This document shows, piece by piece, positions 25,941-35,193 of a stretch of 64,000 nucleotides of DNA. The notes beneath the pieces were generated by a model that saw nothing but the letters and a program-made list of their open reading frames with translations, did no database searches and was not told where the DNA came from. Numbering within the stretch: the first letter of the stretch is position 1; the number at the start of each line of letters is the position of its first letter. The position numbers and the translations under genes are program-made. Source of the stretch: B69-G16 sp964501905 (GTDB lineage Archaea > Thermoproteota > Thermoprotei > Thermofilales > B69-G16); the NCBI GenBank assembly GCA_964501905.1, contig CAZCTW010000008.1, positions 1 through 64,000 on the forward strand, in the 5' to 3' direction.

Positions 25941-27862
25941 TATTCCCGTTCTCCGCCATAGTAGGGCACGAAAAAGCTAAACTAGCGCTGCTCGTAGCAG
26001 CGGTAAACCCCCTAGTAGGGGGCGTACTGCTTAGAGGCGACAAAGGAACCGGGAAGTCGACGATGGTTAGAGCGCTGGCGGACGTCCTGCCCGAAATTGA
26101 TATCGTCGCCGACTGCCCCTTTAACTGTAACCCTTGGAACCCGCTTGAAATGTGCGACTGGTGCTACCATAGACACTCCCACGGCGAGAACTTACCCGTT
26201 AAAAAAGTCAAAATGAAAGTCGTAGATCTGCCCCTAAGCGTCACCGTGGACAGGCTCGTAGGCACGCTCGACGTCGAGAAAGCTATAAAGGAGGGCGTAA
26301 AGGCTTTAGAGCCGGGCCTGCTGGCTGAGGCTAATAGAAATATACTGTATATAGATGAAGTTAACTTGCTCGACGACTATATAGCCGACGTTTTGCTAGA
26401 CGCCGCGGCGATGGGATGGAATATTATCGAAAGAGAAGGAGTATCGGTGAAACACCCAGCTAGGTTCATCCTCGTAGGCAGTATGAACCCTGAAGAAGGA
26501 GAGCTCCGTCCCCAAATTCTCGACCGTTTCGGCCTTGTAGTAGACGTGCAGGCTCCAATGGACCCCGAAACTCGAATAGAGATAGTCAAGAGGGTCGAGG
26601 AGTTCTACGCTGACCCAGACGCTTTCTACCACAAATACGAGGCGAAGCAGATTGAGCTTAGGGAGAGAGTAGTGAAGGCTAGGGAACTCCTGCCTAAAGT
26701 CGAGATCAGCGAGGACTTATTGAAGCTTCTCGCGGAGACCATTGTCAAACTTGGCGTAAGGACTAATAGAGCGGAAATCGTTACGGTTAGAGCGGCTAAG
26801 GCTATAGCCGCGCTTAACGGTAGGATACGGGTCAACCTGGAAGATCTTAAAAAGGCAATGGAGTTATCGCTACCCCACAGGCTTAGAGCTCGCCCATTTG
26901 AAAAACCCCCGCTGGAAAAGCTCCGCGAGGCATTGAACGAGCCGGAGAGAGAGGATAAAGAGGAACACCACGCCCACGAAAAGGAGAGAGAACGAAACCA
27001 GGGGTCTTCATCTGGAATTCAGAACCTGGACGCCGTAGGCGGCTTAGAAAGGACATTTAAGCCTAGCGGAGAGGATGTGTACCTGCCCCCCGAGGCGAGG
27101 AAACGAGTTGGAGAGTCTGTTAAGAAATCTTGGAGAGGTAGTAGGAGCGAGTGGAGAACTGTGGTAAACTACCCTCACGGAATGGCTATTTCGTACGTTG
27201 TCCCCAAGAGCTTGGACGAAGTTGTAGATATCGACCTGCTCGGAACTATAAAAGCCGCGGCTCTTCGCAGCCAGCGGAGCGGGAGAGTATTCAAACTGGA
27301 AAAGGAGGATATTAGAGTCCGAGTTAGGAGGACGAGAGTCCCTAGATTGACCGTGCTCCTCCTAGACTCCAGCGGCAGTATGGCAGTCGCTAGGAGAATA
27401 AGCTTAGCCAAGAAGATAGCATGGGAGTTAACTGAGAGAATGTACGTGAAGAGGGACTCTGTGGCGTTAATAGTATTTAAGGGGAGAGAAGCTAGCATCG
27501 TAGTCCCCCCGACGCGCAGATATCTAGACGTTATAGAAGCCCTAAACGCCGTGCCGACCGGCGGCAGAACTCCTCTCTCCGACGCGCTCTATAAATTGCT
27601 CACCATGGCTAAAACCGTGAAGATGAAAAACCCGTGGACGCAGGTAAAAGCGATACTCATAACCGATGGAAAAGCCAACGTACCCCTTGGCTTAGCGAAT
27701 AGCTTGAAAGAGGAAATAGGGAATCTTTCCAAAGCCTTAGAGAAGCTGGGCTTAGAAATGGAGATATACGACACGAGGCCCAGTGGAGTCTTGGAATTCT
27801 CGAAAAGCTATATCGACTTAATAGCCTTCACCTGTAACGCTAAGGTCTATAAGGCAGGTTGA
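25913..27862 (+). CDS. Chelatase ATPase, ChlI-ChlD fusion (AAA+ plus VWA)
   Basis: The 649-residue protein joins the two small subunits of Mg/Co chelatases. Residues 42-50 GDKGTGKST are Walker A; NILYIDEVNLLDD is Walker B; SMNPEEGELRPQILDRFG is the sensor region. Cys 68, 72, 81 and 84 (CPFNCNPWNPLEMCDWC) form a small Cys cluster seen in this ATPase group. An acidic, His-rich linker (near 345-365) leads to the VWA domain with the MIDAS motif DSSGSMA near 484 and PTGGRTPLSDAL. It should drive metal insertion by CobN. It starts inside the end of cobN and ends one base before the next gene's TTG, so the four genes form an operon. Confidence 0.9.
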   Translation: MVCGQERKVVFPFSAIVGHEKAKLALLVAAVNPLVGGVLLRGDKGTGKSTMVRALADVLPEIDIVADCPFNCNPWNPLEMCDWCYHRHSHGENLPVKKVKMKVVDLPLSVTVDRLVGTLDVEKAIKEGVKALEPGLLAEANRNILYIDEVNLLDDYIADVLLDAAAMGWNIIEREGVSVKHPARFILVGSMNPEEGELRPQILDRFGLVVDVQAPMDPETRIEIVKRVEEFYADPDAFYHKYEAKQIELRERVVKARELLPKVEISEDLLKLLAETIVKLGVRTNRAEIVTVRAAKAIAALNGRIRVNLEDLKKAMELSLPHRLRARPFEKPPLEKLREALNEPEREDKEEHHAHEKERERNQGSSSGIQNLDAVGGLERTFKPSGEDVYLPPEARKRVGESVKKSWRGSRSEWRTVVNYPHGMAISYVVPKSLDEVVDIDLLGTIKAAALRSQRSGRVFKLEKEDIRVRVRRTRVPRLTVLLLDSSGSMAVARRISLAKKIAWELTERMYVKRDSVALIVFKGREASIVVPPTRRYLDVIEALNAVPTGGRTPLSDALYKLLTMAKTVKMKNPWTQVKAILITDGKANVPLGLANSLKEEIGNLSKALEKLGLEMEIYDTRPSGVLEFSKSYIDLIAFTCNAKVYKAG

Positions 27863-27863
27863 A

Positions 27864-28808
27864 TTGAACCAATTTGCGCTAAAATTCGTCCAGACAATAC
27901 TCCAAGTTCTCTTATTCACGTTTACCGGATTTCTAATTGCGTCGCTCGTAGTCGAGTATAGGATTTTCGATAAATTCTCCCGTAAAATGATAAAGTTAGC
28001 GAGGCTCACAAACATACATCCAGCGGCGCTAGCCGCCGTTTTAGGATATGTCGCGGGACCTAGAGTAGCCCATGGAGTTCTCTCCGAGCTGCTCTCCGAG
28101 AGGAGAATTAGAGAGGGAGACGTATTCTCGGCAATACTAATAGCTAGTTTCCTCTGTAGAGTTTACATTATAATTAGGTGGTTTTTACCCGTAGTTTTAC
28201 CCCTCCTCGGACCAGGACTCGCTTTCACTCTACTCTCTTTCAATTTAACAATTGATTCTATCCTATTAGCTACCGGCTTCCTATACGCCAAGCTTAGGCT
28301 ACGGCCACCCCAACTCCAAAATATAAGTGAAAACTTCGAAAACGTGGAGGACGCGAACAATCCGTCTCTTAAAAGGGCATTAGAAAAAGCCATCAAGAAC
28401 TTTGCTAAATTCGCTTCTAAATACGTGCTCCTATCGGCCGCTATAGGCGCGCTTTTAGTACTAGGCTTTTTCGAAATCTTAAACGAAGTATTAAAACCGT
28501 ACATGGTATCAGTAGGGCTAAGCCCGAAAGCCGCGGTAATAACAGGCGTATACCTACTCCAACCTTCCGCCGCTCTTATACTCTGTAGCAACATGCTAGT
28601 TGCTGGCGAAGTAACGCCGGTTCAGGCGCTTCCAGCAATACTCCTCGGCTCAGCGCTTTTCATGCTCTTCCACGACGGGTTGAAAAACGTCCTACCCTAC
28701 TATACCTCGGTATACCCGAAGAGGCTGGCTTTTAAGCTCCTCCTCATAAAAATAGTCGTTCCGGCTATCTTCTATGCTTCTTTGGCGATTATCCTCTGCC
28801 GGTTTTAA
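27864..28808 (+). CDS. Nucleoside-recognition (Gate) domain membrane protein
   Basis: TTG start, 314 residues with about eight hydrophobic segments. Pattern FLIASLVVEYRIF, then ALAAVLGYVAGPRVAHGVLSELL, is the first Gate (nucleoside recognition) repeat; VITGVYLLQPSAALILCSNMLVAGEVTP and LGSALFMLFHDGLKN form the second. A charged cytoplasmic loop (near 150-180) separates them. Gate proteins of this type are membrane transport or spore-maturation related, and substrate is usually unknown. Position as last gene of the chelatase operon suggests transport of metal, precursor or product. That is inference from context only. Confidence 0.7.
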   Translation: MNQFALKFVQTILQVLLFTFTGFLIASLVVEYRIFDKFSRKMIKLARLTNIHPAALAAVLGYVAGPRVAHGVLSELLSERRIREGDVFSAILIASFLCRVYIIIRWFLPVVLPLLGPGLAFTLLSFNLTIDSILLATGFLYAKLRLRPPQLQNISENFENVEDANNPSLKRALEKAIKNFAKFASKYVLLSAAIGALLVLGFFEILNEVLKPYMVSVGLSPKAAVITGVYLLQPSAALILCSNMLVAGEVTPVQALPAILLGSALFMLFHDGLKNVLPYYTSVYPKRLAFKLLLIKIVVPAIFYASLAIILCRF

Positions 28809-28815
28809 GTCCCTT

Positions 28816-28851
28816 AGTATTACCATATTTCACTTTGGTAACACTTAAATA
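28816..28851 (+). promoter_or_regulatory. Second copy of the inverted-repeat operator, before the ECF-like transporter unit
   Basis: AGTATTAC (28816-28823), 14 bases, GTAACACT (28838-28845), then box A CTTAAATA (28844-28851). The two 22-base parts outside the spacer (AGTATTACC and GTAACACTTAAATA) are identical to those before cobN, while the 13-base spacers differ. This shows that arms, spacing and promoter position are kept together. The next start is ATG 28900, with GGGGAT before it. The two units should respond to the same regulator. Confidence 0.7.
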
Positions 28852-28899
28852 TTCGCGAACCTAAGGTATATCCCGACTGAATTTCACCTGGGGATAAAA

Positions 28900-30582
28900 A
28901 TGGCCGAGAAAAAGGCGGGTGAACGCAAATTCTCGCCTAAACTTTTGGCAGTAATTGCGATAATAGCGATTCTAGTAGTGGTTTCACTTATTACCGGGTG
29001 GCAGTTGATTCAAGCCCAGCAGCAGCTAGCCGAGCAGCAGGAACAGCTAAAGCAGCAAGAAGAACGGCTCAAGCAAACAGAGGAGGAGTTGCAAAGACAA
29101 CAGGAGCAGCTAAAACAGACACAGGAGGAGCTACAGAGGTTAAAGACACCCTACGAGCTCGTCGCTTCCCTAATCCTCAAGAATAAAGATGAAGTCGTTA
29201 AGGATAAGAAGTACGCCAGCGCCAGCAAGTGGCAGCTTAGCACCTATTCAGCTCTCCTGTTTACACCCGACGAGAAGTACCTTGTCGTCGCCGACTACAA
29301 AAACAAAGTCATATGCTTGGATAGTGACGTCGGCAAAGTTGTTTGGGAGCGGGAATTCCCCGAGAGAATGGGATACTCCATATGCATGAGCCCGGACGGC
29401 GCGTACGTATACATAGGCTTTAGGAGTTTAGGCGGAGAGCTCACCTGTCTCAAAACCTCGTCCGGCGAAGTCGTCTGGGAGTGGAAAGCTTCTGAGGATT
29501 TAGGACCGGGAGATCCCAAGTACTACAGCTACTATTGGCCCACCATTTTCTCGATACAGGTAAGCCCCGACGGCGAGCACATCTACGTAGTAGCTAGAAA
29601 AATGGAGAAACAGGGAAAGACTAAGGTGAACATCGCCAGGGCCTACTGTATCGACGCCGCGAGCGGGGAGATCGTGTGGAAGTACCCGCAGGAAGGCTTT
29701 ATCGACTCCTGTATACCGCACGCGACTTTAAGCTCTGACGGAAAGTACTTCGCGTTCCAAACTTGGTGGTATGGAGAAGAATGGGGACCGTATAAGGTAG
29801 TGGTCCTCGACTCGGCCTCAGGAGAACTTCTCTACGTAGTCGACGTGAATAAAATCATATGCGAAGCCTTCCCCGATAACCCAATTAAGCCGCCGACCGC
29901 CTGGCATGGAGCAGACTTCTCCGGCGACGGAGAGAAACTCGTGATCGTAGCGAGGAGCGGAATCCTCATAGTAGTCGACCACAAGAAGTCGGTGGAGACT
30001 GGCGAGCCGATCATTAGCAAAGTGATAAGACTTTCCACGCCGCTGCCCGCAGACGTGATAACTAAGGAGGGCAACCTAACCCAAGGCTATATCTACGCCT
30101 ACACGGGTTACGTGAAGTGTGTAGAGGACAAGATCTTCGTATTTTCAAGTAACACCTATGCCTTTGGAGTAAGAGGCGGCAGACCAGCGCTAGACCACCC
30201 GAACGCCTCTAAAGTCTTCGTCTTCGACTCAGCCCTTGAGCTGTTGTGGGTATACGATATGGGTGGAAAAGTCGGCTACGGCTTCAACTTCATAGGCTAC
30301 AGCGCGGACGGCAGGGTTATCGCGATACCCGTAGGGCAGAACTGGATAAAAATGAGCAACGACCCGAGCGGGGTCCTCGTGTTCGACTTGTCGCGGAAAG
30401 GAACGATATACGATAAAGTGCTCTTCAGGTACCACACGGAAGGCACGGCTATAGCCGCCGCAGTGAGCAGCAAGGGCCGCTATGTCGCCGTAATCGAGTT
30501 GCCTATAGACGTGGCGCCGCCGGGTTCGCCCGTTAAAATAGTTGGAGAGTATAGGCTCTTGCTATTCAAGCTAAACGTCTAG
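28900..30582 (+). CDS. Membrane-anchored coiled-coil and beta-propeller protein, transporter partner
   Basis: 560 residues: a short cytoplasmic start, a membrane helix (about 15-36), a Gln/Glu-rich coiled coil (about 38-87, repeated EEQLKQ-type heptads), and a PQQ/WD-like beta propeller to the end. Blades show the pattern LVVADYKNKVICLDSDVGKV, then VVWERE, ICMSPDGAYVYIGF, SGEVVWEWKAS, IQVSPDGEHIYVVARK, and so on. The propeller would face outside. It is 11 bases upstream of the S-component-like gene and heads the unit controlled by the operator at 28816. A substrate-capturing or docking role for the transporter is inferred. No catalytic residues are evident. Confidence 0.7.
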   Translation: MAEKKAGERKFSPKLLAVIAIIAILVVVSLITGWQLIQAQQQLAEQQEQLKQQEERLKQTEEELQRQQEQLKQTQEELQRLKTPYELVASLILKNKDEVVKDKKYASASKWQLSTYSALLFTPDEKYLVVADYKNKVICLDSDVGKVVWEREFPERMGYSICMSPDGAYVYIGFRSLGGELTCLKTSSGEVVWEWKASEDLGPGDPKYYSYYWPTIFSIQVSPDGEHIYVVARKMEKQGKTKVNIARAYCIDAASGEIVWKYPQEGFIDSCIPHATLSSDGKYFAFQTWWYGEEWGPYKVVVLDSASGELLYVVDVNKIICEAFPDNPIKPPTAWHGADFSGDGEKLVIVARSGILIVVDHKKSVETGEPIISKVIRLSTPLPADVITKEGNLTQGYIYAYTGYVKCVEDKIFVFSSNTYAFGVRGGRPALDHPNASKVFVFDSALELLWVYDMGGKVGYGFNFIGYSADGRVIAIPVGQNWIKMSNDPSGVLVFDLSRKGTIYDKVLFRYHTEGTAIAAAVSSKGRYVAVIELPIDVAPPGSPVKIVGEYRLLLFKLNV

Positions 30583-30593
30583 GGAGGTAACTA

Positions 30594-32168
30594 ATGGAAA
30601 AGCTCCCGCTAATATTCGCCTTTTTATTTTTTTGTATAGCTATCCTGCCTGGTTTAAATTGTAAACCCGTAGATGTAGTTGTCGACTTCCAATTCCCCCT
30701 CGGAGTTAGATACGAGGAGGTACATGTTGAGAAAAACTCCCACCTAGTGGGTTGGCTAACGCTGACCGAGTTCGGATATGAAGAATTACAGTTAACTCTA
30801 GAACTTCGCCTACCCGAAGGCTTCGAGCTAGCCTCGTCGTCGCTCGGCTATACAAAAACCGGCTACACTTACTCTCTAAAACGCACAGTTAAGGAGACCA
30901 TTCCGCTAACGTGGAGCTTTATCGTCAAAACCCCCGACGAGATTGGAGTATTCCCGGTAAACTTGACGGTCACTCTGGAGCATCAAGGCGAAGTCGTATA
31001 TTCGGAAACTTTCTCGAGAATTTTATTTCTCGGGCTAAAGCCGAAGTACAGCGCCTCGATTAGCGTAAAAGCCCCCTGCAACCCCGACGGTTCCTTCGAC
31101 GCTAAGATGTGTACGGGCGTATTCGTAGTCGAGGAGTTTTCGGAAAACCCAATCCTATACTTCCTGGGTTTAATGCGCAAGTATACCTCGTTGATAGGTT
31201 TTTCTAGGATCGATGTAGACCTCGGAGACAACGCTAGCCTACTGCCAGTCACGCTGGAGGTTACTCTAAGCTCGGTAAGCGGAGAGCCCGCCGAGGGGAT
31301 TACTCTAGTCCACCCAGGCTTCGAGAGCGAAGGAGCTGAGGCGAAATCCAGCCTATCCATATACGTTAAAGCCGACGAGAAAGGGCGAGTATCCGCCGTC
31401 GTGCCGCTAATAGCCTTAAAAGACCTCGACGAGTTAGAAGGAGACTATCGGCTAAAAATACGCGTTAGAAGGCTCGGCTCCAGCATAGAGCTAGGCGAGG
31501 CCGAGTTTCCCGTGAAAGTAGTTGTGATTAGGCGCGGCGACGTAGGCTGTCTGCTCGTCGGGGCGGCATCGGCGATAGCTCTACTCGCTGCGATATTCCT
31601 CGATGCTTTTAAAAAACTTTCAACTCTAGAAGTAGCGTACGCGGCTCTCTCAGCGTCTCTAGTCTTCGCTATAGCCGTAATCCCAGGCACAATTATATGG
31701 CCTATAGCCCAGGCTCTCCTAGGCCCCTTCGACTGGATTTTAACGGGAGTCCTCTACGCGTTCCTAATGTACGCTATCTACGGAGCCATGGTGAAAACCT
31801 CTCCCCGACCCGGAGTTTTCACTCTAGCAATTACGACGAAGTGGCTACTGTATCTTTTTGTCTTCGGCGTTAGAAACCCATTTATGAGCCTTATATGGCT
31901 AGCTACAACAGCTTTCATAATGGAGCCCCTACTCTATGTTTTCGGCGGCACGAGGAAGGGGGCTACGCTGGGCATAGCGTCGGCCTTCGCCCTAGGCCGC
32001 TTCGTCGACGCGTACGTTGACATGAACCTCTACATGATATTTTATAGACTGTTCTATGCCCAGTGGTACATCAACTTATACTGTTTAGGCGCTTCCATCT
32101 ACACATTTACCGGCGCCGTACTTGGCTGTAAGCTCGCGGAGAAGCTCAGAGGTGTTAGCCATGAATAG
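30594..32168 (+). CDS. ECF-type S-component-like membrane protein with large outer domain
   Basis: The 524-residue protein has a signal-like N-terminus (FAFLFFCIAILPGLNC), about 280 residues of outer beta-rich sequence resembling Ig-like sandwiches, and then six to seven membrane segments from about residue 312. The last part (TLGIASAFALGRFVDAYVDMNLYMIFY and CLGASIYTFTGAVLGCKLAEKLRG) looks like the end of an ECF S-component. GGAGGT lies before the ATG at 30594. Its stop overlaps the ABC ATPase gene by 8 bases. S-components determine substrate; a 280-residue outer domain fused to one is not usual. Metal or corrinoid uptake is proposed from shared regulation with the cobaltochelatase. Confidence 0.65.
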   Translation: MEKLPLIFAFLFFCIAILPGLNCKPVDVVVDFQFPLGVRYEEVHVEKNSHLVGWLTLTEFGYEELQLTLELRLPEGFELASSSLGYTKTGYTYSLKRTVKETIPLTWSFIVKTPDEIGVFPVNLTVTLEHQGEVVYSETFSRILFLGLKPKYSASISVKAPCNPDGSFDAKMCTGVFVVEEFSENPILYFLGLMRKYTSLIGFSRIDVDLGDNASLLPVTLEVTLSSVSGEPAEGITLVHPGFESEGAEAKSSLSIYVKADEKGRVSAVVPLIALKDLDELEGDYRLKIRVRRLGSSIELGEAEFPVKVVVIRRGDVGCLLVGAASAIALLAAIFLDAFKKLSTLEVAYAALSASLVFAIAVIPGTIIWPIAQALLGPFDWILTGVLYAFLMYAIYGAMVKTSPRPGVFTLAITTKWLLYLFVFGVRNPFMSLIWLATTAFIMEPLLYVFGGTRKGATLGIASAFALGRFVDAYVDMNLYMIFYRLFYAQWYINLYCLGASIYTFTGAVLGCKLAEKLRGVSHE

Positions 32169-33750
32169 CGTGGTCGTGCTTAGAAAGGTCGAGGTTAAAT
32201 ACCCCGGAGAGGGGAAACCGAGCCTAAAAGTAGGCGAGTTGACGATAGACGATGGAGAATTTGTCCTCTTGCTAGGGGCTTCCGGCTCTGGGAAAAGCAC
32301 GCTGTTGAAACTACTCTGCGGCGTTATCCCCTGTTACCAAAAAGCCGAGGTAAAAGGCGAAGTCGAGGTATTGGGGGGAGATCCTCGAAGAGAGGGGCTT
32401 TCAGGAATGGTCTCTAGAGGGGCAGCTATAGTATTGCAGAACCCCGACGCCCAACTTTTCTCAGCTACGGTCGAGTCGGAGGTGGGCTTCGGCCCGGAGA
32501 ACTTAGGGTTGTCTAGAGGCGAGGTGGAAAAACGGGTTAAATGGGCTCTAGGCGTCGTAGGCATGACGGATTTTAGACATAAAGACACAGTTAGCCTATC
32601 GGGAGGGCAGAAACAGCGTACGGTCATAGCCAGCGTTTTAGCTTTAAAACCTCGACTATTGCTCCTCGACGAGCCGGTTAGCCAGCTCGACCCCCAAGGC
32701 TCCTTATCGGTGATGGCTTGTATAGGGCAACTGCCGGAGAAGGTGGGTTGCGGAGTTATCTTAGCTGAGCACCGGCTACACGACCTCTACGCCGCCGGTA
32801 TTCTCCGGGAAGACGTCAGGACAGTAGTTCTCGACGATGGGAGGATAATGTTCGATGGAGAACTCAGGAAAGCAGTGAACAAAGGCGTTTTAGAAACTTG
32901 CGGAGTGAGAGAGCCGGGTATTTTTAAAGTCGCTAGAAAGCTCTACGGGAGCGTGCCTACATTCAAGAGGGAGGAGTTGATTAAAACTCTCGCAGGCAGG
33001 GAATCCCCCTATAGTAGCAGCGCGCAGAGCCTTCAAGACCATGTTCTTGTAAAGGTCGACGATTTATGGGCTAGGTACGGCAGGAGAGGCGCGTTCGTGC
33101 TCAAGGGAATTAGTTTTGAGATTAGGAAAGGAGAAATGGTCGCTCTTATGGGCCCGAACGCTTCGGGGAAAACCACTTTAATGAGAGTGCTATCCGGCCT
33201 ACTTAAGCCGGTAAAAGGCAACGTTATCTTCGACTTAAACCCTAGGCGCGACATAGCCTACGTCCCGCAGAACCCCGACCTCTACCTAGTCTCTGACAGC
33301 GTCGCGGAAGAATTCAGGCTCAACCCTAGGGGGAGCTTCGACGAAAAGTTCATCAATTTCCTAATCGGCGAGCTGGGGCTAGAAGGTCTACTCGGTAAAC
33401 ACCCCCACGCTCTCAGCCGCGGTCAAAGGTTTAGAGTCGCGGTCGCCGCGGCGCTCGCAGGTAAGCCTAAATTAGTCATGCTGGACGAGCCTACAACAGG
33501 GCAGGACGAGAGGAACATAGATGCGTTAGCCCGAATCCTCGAGAGCTACCTCGCGGAGCGGGAGGCGTGCGCTTTGATGAGCACTCACGACGTAGAATTC
33601 GTCCTCCACAACTGCTCCAGGGTTATCGTGCTTAAAGACGGTGAAATAATCGCCTCCGGCCCCCCACGGAAAATCTTGAGAGATGGGAATATCATCGAAA
33701 AAGCCTGTCTCAGAGTTCCCGACGAGGTGTTAGCGGGGATATGGAGTTGA
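32161..33750 (+). CDS. Double ABC ATPase of an ECF-type transporter (EcfA-A' fusion)
   Basis: The protein (529 residues from ATG 32161; a longer frame from 32122 is only overlap with the previous gene) has two complete nucleotide-binding domains. First: Walker A LLGASGSGKST, Q-loop VLQNPDAQLFSATVESEVGFG (typical of ECF ATPases), signature LSGGQKQR, Walker B LLLLDEPVSQLD, then AEHRLHDL. Second: Walker A GPNASGKTT, Q-loop YVPQNPDLYLVSDSVAEEF, a diverged signature LSRGQRFR, Walker B LVMLDEPTTGQD, STHDVEF. It energises the S-component/EcfT transporter from the cytoplasm. Overlaps of 8 and 10 bases with neighbours show tight coupling. Confidence 0.93.
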   Translation: MNSVVVLRKVEVKYPGEGKPSLKVGELTIDDGEFVLLLGASGSGKSTLLKLLCGVIPCYQKAEVKGEVEVLGGDPRREGLSGMVSRGAAIVLQNPDAQLFSATVESEVGFGPENLGLSRGEVEKRVKWALGVVGMTDFRHKDTVSLSGGQKQRTVIASVLALKPRLLLLDEPVSQLDPQGSLSVMACIGQLPEKVGCGVILAEHRLHDLYAAGILREDVRTVVLDDGRIMFDGELRKAVNKGVLETCGVREPGIFKVARKLYGSVPTFKREELIKTLAGRESPYSSSAQSLQDHVLVKVDDLWARYGRRGAFVLKGISFEIRKGEMVALMGPNASGKTTLMRVLSGLLKPVKGNVIFDLNPRRDIAYVPQNPDLYLVSDSVAEEFRLNPRGSFDEKFINFLIGELGLEGLLGKHPHALSRGQRFRVAVAAALAGKPKLVMLDEPTTGQDERNIDALARILESYLAEREACALMSTHDVEFVLHNCSRVIVLKDGEIIASGPPRKILRDGNIIEKACLRVPDEVLAGIWS

Positions 33751-34622
33751 TAGAGTTAACGCGGTTGGAAGAGTCTCCTCTCCGCCGCCTTAACCCCGTA
33801 TCTAAGCTCGTGCTAGTAGTTTCTATAGCGGTTTTGGCAATTACGATAGATAATGTGGATACGTTAAAACTCGTGTGTCTAGCATCTCTCCTAGTATACT
33901 CTCTAGCCAAGCCGAGCTTAGCCAGGATAAAACTAACCGCGTTCCTCTTAGCGCTAACCGTGTGGGGTACAGTTTTCAGTCAAGCCCTGTTCTACAGCGG
34001 CTACCCCAGAACGCCGATAGTCGAGTTAGTATCTCCGGAAACTCCGGTAATCGGTTGGATAACGGGAGGTATCTACGTCTACCTCGAGGGAGTAGAGTAC
34101 GGCTTAAAACAGTCTATTAGGCTAATCGCGTCGCTGCTCGCAGGCCTGGCAGTCGCCTGGACTACCGATCCTAAAGACTTCCTGATATACCTATCCGGCG
34201 TGGGTATTTCGAAATCTTTAGCTCTCTCCACTATGATATCCTTCCGCTTCATACCCATCTTCGCTTCAGACGCCTCATCAACGCTAGCAGTTCTAAAACT
34301 CAGAGGCGCTGGAATTAGCAAGGATAAACCGGCTTCGATGCTTAGATATGCTAGGAAGTTTCTTACACCTCTCTACGCGGCTTTGGTGAGGAGGGCTAGG
34401 ACCTTATCAGTGGCTATAGAGAGCAGGGGCTATGGGCAGTCTAAGAGGCGCGTAAAGTACGAGTTAAAATTCACGAAACTAGACTACGCGGTTATCATAG
34501 CGGTGCTTGCCGTAACTCTACTAATCGTATCTATTAAAACCCTCTTCTACGCCTACACGGTCGGAGCCTACTACAATCCAAAACTAGTACATATCTACGC
34601 TTTCGCACGAAAATACCTATAA
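33741..34622 (+). CDS. ecfT: ECF transporter transmembrane coupling protein EcfT
   Basis: 293 residues, about six membrane segments. The N-terminus SPLRRLNPVSKLVLVVSIAV is the classic EcfT/CbiQ opening. The coupling helices contain ALSTMISFRFIPIFASDASSTLAVLKLRG and LVRRARTLSVAIESRGYG, the conserved A-R-G motif that contacts the ATPases. It begins 10 bases before the stop of the ATPase gene and closes the operon 28900-34622. AT-rich sequence follows. Confidence 0.9.
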   Translation: MELIELTRLEESPLRRLNPVSKLVLVVSIAVLAITIDNVDTLKLVCLASLLVYSLAKPSLARIKLTAFLLALTVWGTVFSQALFYSGYPRTPIVELVSPETPVIGWITGGIYVYLEGVEYGLKQSIRLIASLLAGLAVAWTTDPKDFLIYLSGVGISKSLALSTMISFRFIPIFASDASSTLAVLKLRGAGISKDKPASMLRYARKFLTPLYAALVRRARTLSVAIESRGYGQSKRRVKYELKFTKLDYAVIIAVLAVTLLIVSIKTLFYAYTVGAYYNPKLVHIYAFARKYL

Positions 34623-34833
34623 CTACCATCATTTAAGAATTCAGGAATGAAGTTAAATTAACGCTTCGTCATAGTGCAAAGTTCTCATATATTCCAATAT
34701 TATTTCTCTGTAATCAGAATATTTTGAATTAATAATCAAAATACTTCAATGTTAACAATTTTAGTAAGTGTTTTGTCCACAACATTTATATCTTTTCTTT
34801 GAAATATATATCATAAATGTTAGCTCGTGATAA

Positions 34834-35193
34834 TTTTTTACAAATGAAATCAGCAGCGTCTTATACGAGCCCGGGCGCGACCTCGTCGGCTTTAACATTA
34901 TTGTCGGCTCCTCATTTCTTAGCGATTATGAACTTCATAAAAAAGTAACGGAAATCATCTCCAGGCGTAAAGCCGGGATGAGGCTAGTTAAAATATCCAA
35001 ACCTTTTGGAGGAGATAAGACTAGCATAACCATATTTTTAGACTTAACTGGCAGAACCGGTGAAGCGAGGAAATTCTAGATGAGCTTAAGAGCGTCTCAA
35101 TATTCGAGAGAGTAGAGCTTATCAAACCTATTAAAAACGGCTTTATAACAGACATCTACTCTTTCCCGCTCGTATTCATGGGCGAGAGAGCAG
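34834..35193 (+). pseudogene. N-terminal half of a V4R-domain regulator, frameshifted and cut
   Basis: From 34834 the frame reads FNIIVGSSFLSDYELHKKV, TEIISRRKAGMRLVKISKP and TIFLDLTGRTGEARK, then hits a stop at 35077. Shifting one base at the AAA run (35071-35073) restores ILDELKSVSIFERVELIKP, then FITDIYSFPLVFMGERAV up to about 35193. This is the N-terminal ligand-sensing part that normally precedes a V4R domain. After ERAV similarity ends abruptly and the sequence becomes antisense to the gene at 35097-35540. No Met start is visible in the frame. The downstream V4R gene at 37790 begins exactly with the FPLVFMGERAV segment, with differences only at third codon positions. Confidence 0.6.
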
